Shown here piece after piece: positions 55,010 through 64,000 of a stretch of DNA of 64,000 nucleotides; positions within the stretch are counted from its first letter, which is position 1; each line of letters begins with the position of its first letter. The notes under the pieces were generated by a model, which ran no database searches, was not told where the DNA came from, and saw nothing but the letters and a program-made list of their open reading frames with translations. The stretch is taken from assembly GCA_037043015.1 (NCBI GenBank), contig CM073327.1, positions 6,926,727 through 6,990,726 of the forward strand. Direction: 5' to 3'. Origin of the DNA: Bryum argenteum. Its lineage: Eukaryota; Streptophyta; Bryopsida; Bryales; Bryaceae. Made by a program: the position numbers and the translations under genes.

Positions 55010-55860
55010 AAGAGCTCAGACCTGTGGAGTTTGAAGCAAAGGAATATAAGGTAGCCATGGACCTTCTTCACTCTCACCTTTCAAAAGTCGATCGAGGCTC
55101 ACATTCCTCGTATGTCACCACTGACTCTTCTTCCTGTGCCGAGCCTGGAGCCGATATTGCTGATCGACCCTTATCTCCGTGATATTCACCGTGTTTCCGA
55201 TCAGATTTGTTAAGGTATACACTCGAATCACGCCATGATTTCATTCGCCATTATCTTTGACTACTCTTCAAACTTTGCAAATGAATCAGTTTCTCCATGC
55301 CTGCCTCCTGAGTGTCTTGCGATCACCTGGGTACTACTTTTGGCAAATTGCAGTTCTAAACCAGCAGTGCAATCAGTCGGTAAGAATACGCTCGGGCCGA
55401 GAGAGCAAACCAGTCGAGCATTGTATATGATTCTCTCTGCCAGTATGTATATATATATATATGGTTGAGAAACGGATCTAGATCTGGGCTTTGCAGCACT
55501 GATCGATCTAACCCTGAATTTGTTGAATTGGCATATATTATATTTGAACTAGAATGCTAGTGATTGCGCTTTTTCAGTTCCAAATCTCATCCATTTGGTG
55601 CTGCAGAAACTAAAATTTTTTCTCTTTGCTTACTCACGTTCGTTGGCTATGTAGACTGAATGATCTAGAGTTGTACTGTTTTCAGGCTCCGCTAAGTCAC
55701 TTACTGCTTTTGACTTGCAGCGTAAGCACTGAATCGAGTCCCTGACTGTACAAGTTTGAGATGGTTCTGACTGCCTAATTCTTTACTTTGTGTTGTCACA
55801 GATCAGAAGGATCGTGCTCTGAAGCCGCGAGCGACTGGAACGATCGAAACGGTGAGCTTC
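55010..55860 (+). other. exon-like island of unknown identity
   Basis: Base composition is balanced here, unlike the flanks. A stretch at about 55075-55210 reads, in one frame, SLEPILLIDPYLRDIHRVSD and is followed by a donor-like AAG/GTATAC. Another at 55801-55850 reads QKDRALKPRATGTIET before a donor-like ACG/GTGAGC, after a TTGTCACAG acceptor-like site. I cannot link these into a gene or name a family. They may be a captured or decayed gene fragment, or chance. Confidence 0.25.
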
Positions 55861-58800
55861 TCTTCAAAATTTGATTTCCTCAATGACAGTGTAGACCTTG
55901 TTCAGTTTTTCGGATTGCATGACTTTACAAAGATTGGTGACACTTCGCTAATTCTTAAGACTGAAGTTGAATCTTGTTCTGTCAACAACACCCGATTGTT
56001 TAACTTCAAGAATGTGTCTTATGTACCAAACGCGAGCTCATGTTGAACTGTTAGACCTGTCAATTTCTTTATGAATTGTTGGTTTGACGAGACGAATGGA
56101 GGAAGTTCACTACCTGGTTGTTATATTGGACACTCGATCATGTCCGCTCAAGTCATGAACATTTGAGTCCAATATGACAAACATGGTAAATGAATTGAGA
56201 TGCTCTTCTCGCTAACTAATGAGAGCGATAATGTAGTTGCTATCAGATTCAGAAAGTTATCATTTAGTATTACCTGCCTGAGTGTTGTCTCATTATTTGA
56301 ACCGATGATGCTCAACTACGAGGTCAATATAAAACATGGAAAATACATACTGAGATTATTAAGATAAATTGATATAAGATGTATTTAATGTCATGATAGA
56401 GAACGTACCTTAAAGCTTCAATGTCAATCTCCTACGTTGTACATTCGTAACTGACTACGCCATGGCGACTCTCAGAGTAGTCTGTTACTTTGACAGACAG
56501 TAACGTTATGAATTGTACCAGTACGAAACAGAAAACGGTACTGACACCAACCGAGTGACGTTCAAACAGACCAAAGTTTTGACCGCAGTTGTTTTAACTG
56601 AATTTTTAGTTTACTAGGATGGCGTGTGGCATGATGCGTACCTGGTTTTACTCACATTCTTTTGCAATATAATTCAATGGCGTGTTCCGTACTGTCATCA
56701 GATGACGTTAAAGAATTATTAGCAATCGAACAAGTCGCAGTTGAATTCTAATCTGAGAAATGTTTATCGTTTAAAAGTACCGCTATCAATGCAGGTGTAC
56801 TTCAGCATTGCCGACGAATTCCGTAGTTTAAGGATGCAAGTATGTTAAGTTAGTTTGTTAAAAACGAGGGTGGGTCACAGAATAACGGTTAACATTTGTG
56901 TTATGTGTGAGGAGTGGGGTCATCTCGTTAGACTAGTCAAAGACCTTACTTTCGACAAAGGATCAGAAAGTTGCTGTCGAGATTGTTTACCATTTCTTAT
57001 GTGGTGGAAAGTACAAGTCTCAAAACTCTTCAACAATTTAAATATTGTTAAAGTGTGTTCTGAATCAACTTAGGAACAAGTAAACCGGACACAATCTAGT
57101 AAGACGGAAGGTTTCATGGTTTAAGACAATTCCCATTGATCGATGGATAGAAGTTCGATGTACTCGAAATGTCTGCGACCAATCCTTACCGACGATTCAG
57201 TATGTCCATTTACATATTCCAGCCAGTAGCTTTCGAAGTTAGTGGGACGAAATTGCATGAGACTCACTGATTGGAGTCACCAGAGCTTTGGTCTTGTCCA
57301 CAACCTCAACAGTTGCAATCTTTTTGGGGTCAAATTCCTACGGATTGGGCCTACGGAGATTAAAGATTGTGCATGAAAGTGCTGAAATATTCCTTACCAT
57401 ATGTTCTTGGGGCAGATGCTTTAAATGATATTTTATTATCTTTTGTACTATTGAACTGTTGTAGGAGTTCCTCTTCAGCCTATGAGAAGACCAACTGATT
57501 CTCATGGAAGAATCAGCTGTGTACTTGTGTTGAGTGCATTACAGTCTACATAGTAAAGAGTTAGAAAATTAATTTGCTCGGAAATATTTGTTGTTAGTTC
57601 ACTTGTAGATTTGGTTTTGAAGTGAACAACGTTTTCATTTGTGTTCGAAAGAAAAAGATTAGAGTTGTTCTAATTGAGTCTTGACATATATGGCTTGTTC
57701 GTAGTAATTTTAGTGTGTAGTGGTTGAGTTTGTTGAATGTGATATGATTGTTATGTCCTGTGGGCATATTATCAAGGGTAGGTCGAACGGACACTTTATT
57801 CACGCCAATCCTCATGGGTCTGGTGTTCTTCTTCTTCTTGATATGATTGTTAAAGTTGAAAATGGTCACTTAAATGGAATGTTATTTCTTGTGTTTGTGG
57901 GTTTATAAATTTTTTGAGTTGGTGTGAAAATTGATATTGTGCTTAGGGCAAAGATGGAAACTTACTTCGGAGCGGTGGATGGGAGCCTCCAATTTGGTGG
58001 TCCACCGTATGGAGATGGTGGTCCTATTGAGTGCCAATGGGAGAAGAAAAAGAAAAAGTGATTGGCTCACATCGACAGGTGCATGGGCTTGCAAAATGTG
58101 GAATATCATTTTGCAAACTGTTCATGGACATGTATCGACATGTGCATGTGATCCACTGGCTAAAACGTTTCTCATAGACCCCATTATAACACATGGTGAG
58201 AAGGAAGGACGTGGAAACCAAACACGTAGACTTCTCATAATACTAAACACGTAATCTTAACTCATAATACAATTATGTCAATCCTAGAATGAACAGTCAA
58301 GTGTTTACTTAAACACAAATAGAATATGGTCATTATTTGGGTGCAGATTTCACTATGTGAAGTACTTGTAATGAGGCCTTACGTTTGTAGTTACCCATCT
58401 ACACAGAGGATTTGAAGTAGATGACGTGGTTATCTCTTATGAAGTAATGGTTGGCTTTAGGTTGAAGGAACATTATATAGTCTTCGTCTTTGTGAGGGCA
58501 ACCAAAATCAGTCCAACTTGGTTACTTCCACATGTTAGTATCTGTTCCAAGGGTAAAAACAATGTTCCTTCAATCACTACGTTCTAAGGGATCATATTTT
58601 GAATGATCCATTATGTATTTGTGATTGAACGTACTATATGTATCTACCTTTTATTTATGCTTCATGTTGTCACTAGATATAGTTGGTGTTGAGACTTAGT
58701 TTGTCCTTGTAGCTTGATTTTACGTAAACCCGTGGGAGGCTTAGAGGACATAAACGTGCTATGTAGTTTAGATGGTAGAAGTGCTGGAAGTCAATTTTGG

Positions 58801-61219
58801 AGATGTTCTAAAGTTAGGTATTCAAAACTAAAGCAATACTAATAGTGGCTCATTAGACTCAACTACGTAGGAGGTACATAATAGATCTTAGGGCTAATTT
58901 CGAATGGAGTTACTATAAACACTTTAAGAGTGCACCACTTAAAGATCAACTTCAAGTCAAACTTCAAAAATTCATAAGAGATTCTTTCTTAGATAATCCA
59001 GAAATTATCATTTTTCCATATCCACACTTCTATTTAATTTTCTCTTTCACACAAATTTATTACATGGGTAACTTTTATACATATTTTTCTTGCTAAAATT
59101 TGCCTCTAGTATAAGTACCTTATTTACCATAAAATAAAGGAAGATATAGAACTATTAGCTGATATAGAAACATGAATGATGGCCAAAAAGTTTGATGATT
59201 GTATATCTTATGTTTAGACATCTTGAAAAAATGAAATTACGTGGACCCTTGGTACTTCTCAATAGAGAACAAAGATTGCAAAATTTCTATTATAGGCAAT
59301 ATTCTTATGTTGGTATTAAAATAGAATACTTTGGACTTGCGATCTAAGTGAGATATTTCAATTTTCTAGAGTTATAAAGAAGCTAACAACGTAGCATATG
59401 TTTTCACATGAAACCACAAGAACACCTCTTTACTTTTTATTCAATTGAATTTTGACTTTAGAAGAGAGTAAGTTTTTGATATAACTCTATGACTATCTTT
59501 GTTTTTTGTATCCTTGTAGCTACTTGAAGTTAAATGATGGATGATTCAAAAATTCATGAAGTAAGTAATGTATATTGTGGATAATTTTATTTAAATGAGA
59601 CAATTTGCATAAATTGAGATTCTCTGCCCAAAAATCCTCTGAAGGGTTTTTTAATTTTATTTATTTGTTTCCGCATGACATTTACGGCCATATGTCAATA
59701 GACTATTGTTTGGGGACATTCTCAATCCGGGAATATGTAGAGAGAGTTCCACTTCATACCAAGTGTCGTTAGGTAGTTGATTAGCATAGAGTCACAATGT
59801 AGAGCCTAGAACATTCTCACTCCTAGAACTCCTAGAAGTATTCAATTAAAATGAGACAATGAATTGTCTCGATATAACCGATTATTGATTACAAAATTAC
59901 TAATTACTAGATAAAGGTATTTCTCTAACCCCTAGTGTGTTGAAATCTCTAGATTCACCTACTTGGATGATAAGCTAAGACTTTCAAAGAGCCATAATTT
60001 CCTCATCCAAAGTACGTTCAAACCAAATTTTGTGAATCCGAGCCTAAATCAAATCTAGATAAAATTCCATAACCGTTCAACATGAGATGAATCTATTACA
60101 TGCAAATCTTCAACCACATAAACTATGTTTACATGCAATTCTACTAAACTGGCACCATCATATAAAAATGGCATGCCTCAACTTTTTGAGCTGCTATCCA
60201 GAAACCATGTAACATTATTGAATTCGAAGGTGACATTACAAAATATGAATGATATCATATAAATAAGAGTGATATCAAAGACTCAATACACCATTGTGTT
60301 GGCATACAAATGCAAATTATAATGTGACAAGATAACACTTGGAACGGTGCCGATTGTTTACTTTTCATTGTAAAGTGTACAAAGACTATCCGGCCATTTC
60401 AAACTTGCACGCATCACGCTCCTTTCTCTCACATCGAGTTCCTTTCTCTCAAACGGAGTTCCTTTCTCTCAAACCGAGTTTCTCTCTCAAATCGAGTGCT
60501 TTTCTTTTGAAGACAAATTCATTGCCAGTCACCTCACCTCATTGAACAGTCAATCATTCACATTCTTCAGACTCTGAAAAGCACGATGCATGTTCACAAA
60601 AGTTTGTTGCAAGTACCATCACAGAATGCAGGGCCTGGAGATTGAACACGTTTTAGACCCACACTTAGTTTAATAGATTTCTCACATGGAAGTCAAGAAG
60701 TCTAGAAGACAAAAGTGCTATTAAAGCAACTGTCTGCACGTACACCTCTGTCGATCGAAAGCACCTCGAACATCATACAACATCTACTTACAACAAGATC
60801 TGATCAGTAAGTTCGACATAGGAAGCCTCTCGTCGAGATCTAACCTCCCCCCCGCCGAATCGATATTGTTCTGGAATGAGCAGCAATTGCGTTTCTAGAA
60901 GTTTGATCATTCTCTTAGAACAATAAGCATCAACTCCATTGATTCCTGGACGTTTGATAGTCCTTCTAGAACAAGAAGCTTCGATTGTTCGATAAGAGTG
61001 ATGTGTAAGGCGCATATGATATCGATATTTCGGTGGTTGTTTGAGATTCCGGATCCATCTGCACCGAAACTAGCAGCTCCTGTCGGTCAAATTCCTGCAG
61101 AGAATCAAGATGGCCATAGCCAAGCCAATTACATGCTGTCTCGTATCTGACTTTCGATCGTTTGATGCAGTGATTCCAAACTCTGGGGTGTTGAGAATGT
61201 TGAGAAGCAAGCTAAGGGC
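55861..61219. other. gene-poor spacer
   Basis: Composition is moderate to about 58300 and AT-rich to 60330. Several short open frames occur (for example 57931-58254 and 60339-60545), but none shows a domain or splice context I can defend. A short tandem repeat lies at 60419-60497. Confidence 0.4.
60419..60497. repeat. ~19-bp tandem repeat, four units
   Basis: Units of GAGTTCCTTTCTCTCAAACG repeat about four times with small differences. Confidence 0.8.
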
Positions 61220-61511
61220 CACTACACGAGTTGTTTGGTGGAGGTTAGTGTCATGAGCAATTTTTGGTAAATGACACTACTTCTCAACTCTTTTGAGATT
61301 AGTGTTCACCGTGGTCTGCCATTGTAATCAATGTCCCTTGTTTTTTTTTCAATTGCACCACTTGCAATAAATTCTCCTGACTTGCAAGAAAGTTTGCATG
61401 CTCACACATTTAGTGTTATGGTTTCACGATGAGTGTTCTAACACCATGGTCATGTGTACCATTTTGTGTTAATCAACATTTGTAACACTAATTAATAACT
61501 CTTGTGTAGTG
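61220..61511. mobile_element. CACTA-type MITE, 292 bp
   Basis: It begins CACTACACGAGTTGTT and ends ATAACTCTTGTGTAGTG, giving an imperfect terminal inverted repeat of about 15 bases starting CACTA. The interior repeats 'gacactac', 'agtgttca' and 'aacact' motifs as subterminal elements. No clear three-base target duplication is visible. No coding capacity. Confidence 0.65.
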
Positions 61512-62498
61512 CAGATCCCATGCTGGATCACTTGGGTTAAATACTTAGAAACTTGTGTTTTAACCTTGTTTAGACCGTTATCTATTTCATACTGTTCAAC
61601 TCTATTATTTCTCGCTCTTTGGTAGATTATGAAATGGTTAAGGCATTTAAACACTACACTGCAAAATGATTCCAACATTGTTTAAAGAGTGTTTCACCTA
61701 GTATTAAAACATGGGTTTTGCACTAGTGGGCATCTTCAATCTGTATACGTTACATTGCCCCGCAAACAACACTTTTGCCGAGCAACAACAAAGCTTTGCT
61801 CCAACCTTGTACTACATTGCAATTGCATTGTACCGGCTACGACATTCTACCCCCTCTGGTTGGTGTATTTGCCTTCCTTCCCGGAGCCTAGAAGCTCAAT
61901 GGTACAGATAGTCAACCACAGATATAATTGAAGCTATATAGTAACAATGCACCAGGAAAGGACAAAACTTCTCTTGTGGGGAAGAGCGGCAGGTATGTCA
62001 GAGCTTCTTGTGCATTTTACAAGACCCTATTATTAGAAATAGATACTACAGCAAGAAGTTGTGGGAGAAAGTTGCACAACACTACAATTGCAATCGCCCA
62101 ACTCTACACAAGGAGAAAGGCCTGCACAATTGTTGGAAACAAAGCATGGCGTGATCAAGCATGACGTCGGGAAGTTTATAGGAATGTACAAAAAAGTACG
62201 TGATTGCCAAGTGGACTGTTCTCGAAACGATATCCTTTAAAATGCACTAGAGTTATACAAGGTGAAGCATCCAAAACGACAATCTTTTTGTTTTTTACAT
62301 TGTTGGTTGTTGCTGCGAGACATCCTTTGGTAGATGGAGTCAGTGCCAAACACAAGGCAACCCTACCTTGCAGTGATATCTCCTCCACCGCTTGTCTAAG
62401 CGCAAGACCTCCTCCGCCAACATAGACATAGATAAAGAGTGTAGAACTCAGAATCGAAGTGGAGTGTTGGTGGAACCCAGAGCATCGTTGCTTGGGTC
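61512..62498. other. spacer of moderate composition
   Basis: Open frames at 61689-61931 and 61928-62164 overlap in different phases and show no domain. The stretch may be the upstream part of the fragment at 62499-62771, but I cannot join them. Confidence 0.35.
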
Positions 62499-62771
62499 AT
62501 GCAACACCTCTGCCGCTCTCTGCAGGTTCAAGCGGCTAATGGAATAGAAGGGTGCAAAGCACGATGCCCGTACTATGCAAGTGAAGTGGTGCGCTATGCA
62601 GCGCATGCAAAGACTACTAGAGATGTTGCAGCAACTAACATGGCTCATGCGCAAGTACTGCGTGACGAAGCTGCTCTAGCATTGTATTCAATCGGTGGCA
62701 AGGAGTGCCTCTCGCATCAAGCACATTTCTTGGAGCTTTGTCAAGAAGAGGAAATCGATTGTCCTCGATAA
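62499..62771 (+). pseudogene. possible C-terminal fragment of a transposon-associated Myb/SANT-like protein
   Basis: A 90-residue frame whose second half is a helical, Ala-rich stretch: AAHAKTTRDVAATNMAHA, then RDEAALALYSI, then SHQAHFLELCQEEE. This pattern recalls the C-terminus of plant Myb/SANT-like proteins found with PIF/Harbinger transposons (alternating Ala-rich helix, an 'aalaLf' segment and a final 'yf.lrq.eel' helix). The resemblance is from memory and weak. No DNA-binding domain is seen upstream, so at best it is a fragment. Confidence 0.3.
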
Positions 62772-64000
62772 TTTTGCATCATCAACTTCACTTAAGAGTT
62801 CAATATGCCATATTTATTAACCCCTAAATGTCTCAACCTATTTTTAGCCAAAAAGCACATTTTCAAAAAAAATATCATAGATGAAAATAAGAGTAATATA
62901 TTTAGATCTTAACTTCACAAACTTTTAATAGACTTGTTGTAAGTCATGTGAACAAAGAATTGAGTCATGAGGCTTCAGAGATCACATAACCTATTAGTAT
63001 GCTGAAGAGACTACAAAATTTCATGACTTCCACTTCAGAGTGGAAATTCTACCAATAAAGCTACTCCAGTGAAAAACTCTCCAACTGGAAAGTTGTTCAC
63101 CGGTTTATCTTAGTATTACCTTCGTACCAAAAAAAATATTCAAAATAATTTCTTGGCACAAAGAGTAACCTTGCAATGGTTTAGTGCCATTGAGACGATC
63201 CTAAGTGAGGTCTTAATTGGACATTGCAATGAAATTTTGGCTCTAATGTCCGAGCCTTTTCTAACATGGTGTCTACATTGAAGTGCCCGAGCTGCAGGGA
63301 GAACTAGAGGACATTTCGAAAGAGAAAAGCACGACTTGCTGCAAAAGAGGTACACAAAGGGACGCTTTTCATGGGGAGTTAAGCCGTACTTGGGGTCGAT
63401 GGAAAGCAAAAATCCTCTCAACGTAATTGATCCATTTTTTGAATTACAAGTAATGAACCAATCACATTGAAGAATTTTTGCCCTACTTTGGCTCCATGCT
63501 CGGGTTGACTCCCCATGTAAAGCGTTCCTAATTGCAGAGAATACGTAGTTCGGAAATATCTGATCGGCTAAGGACTGTTTCGTACGTTTTTTGTTTTGCA
63601 TTGATGTGTAAGGAACTTTCTGATGTCGTTGTGCTTTCAGTGGTAGAGTGTAAACATTGAATGTTGAATATGGTAAACAAACCTAAAACCACCACCAGTA
63701 CCCCCGGTATCAACCTCTAGGTCTCCCCATAACCGCACCTAGCCTGAACTAGCATTGTCAGAACACTCAATTCAAATTAACCAATCAAAACAATAAAAAG
63801 CTGGTGGTTTTGGGTCGAATCATGAATGGAAATTTGTACCAGCTAGGTGTGACAATGGGAAAGTCTACAGATTAGTTTTGGGTCATCAAGTACTTTTGCC
63901 TTTGAAAAATTCCTTTTATTTATGTAATTGGAGTTAAATTTTGAAAAAAATTGCATCCTATGAGAAAAATTCTTTCCTACATGGGAAAAATATACCCCAA
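62772..64000. other. terminal spacer
   Basis: At 62817 the sequence TTAACCCCTAAATGTC matches the MITE-family ends, with no partner found. A 153-residue minus-strand frame at 63140-63601 shows no recognisable domain; I neither support nor exclude it as a gene fragment. Otherwise nothing is visible to the window end. Confidence 0.4.

Noticed and set aside
59935-59952. TAACCCCTAGTGTG as another MITE end
   Set aside because: It is preceded by CTAA rather than TTAA and no complementary end is found within several hundred bases.

Overview
The window is nuclear DNA of a land plant. The evidence is a set of intron-containing genes with plant-type families (a SUVH histone methyltransferase, a plastid FatB thioesterase, full-length COP1), GT-AG introns mostly 90-900 bases long, and a few short TTTAGGG-type telomere-like runs. 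AT-rich, repeat-loaded spacers separate islands of higher GC. The protein sequences look plant but not clearly like a flowering plant. I suspect a bryophyte or another non-seed plant, but the sequence alone does not settle it.

Layout. 1-7145: AT-rich spacer with a 260-base TTAA-flanked MITE, a 62-base and a 189-base tandem array, then a higher-GC stretch that is probably the promoter and leader of the SUVH gene. 7146-8912: intronless SUVH-type H3K9 methyltransferase (+). 8913-19222: a 21-base minisatellite, long AT-rich DNA with (TA)n tracts and a decayed Ty1/copia polyprotein (-). 19223-22321: six-exon FatB acyl-ACP thioesterase (+). 22322-25944: spacer, then the GC-rich COP1 promoter and leader with a G-box. 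25945-29990: eleven-exon COP1 (+). 31189-33254: a two-exon nuclear-type protein of unknown function (-) with a tandemly duplicated SUMO-interaction-like motif. 33885-43870: a tandem segmental duplication. Its second copy holds the 3' half of an intact Fes1/HspBP1-like gene (42839-44560, -). Its first copy holds a truncated Fes1 pseudogene, further broken by a deletion and a TTAA-flanked MITE. 44561-44908: short divergent promoter. 44909-47909: eight-exon PRP31 splicing factor (+). 47910-64000: mostly repeats, including a 2.3-kb inverted-repeat element, CACTA-type MITEs, more TTAA-flanked MITEs and a possible transposon-associated ORF fragment.

The genes do not form a pathway; they are independent housekeeping or regulatory loci (chromatin silencing, plastid fatty-acid export, light signalling, Hsp70 cochaperone, pre-mRNA splicing). 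The most informative structures are: the TTAA/CCCTTAA MITE family, whose target site and ends fit the piggyBac superfamily; the duplication with reciprocal decay of its contents; the PRP31 start codon separated from the rest of the protein by an intron; and the duplicated SIM-like 24-residue unit in the unknown protein. All gene models come from reading the sequence and matching remembered family features; no alignment or database search was run.
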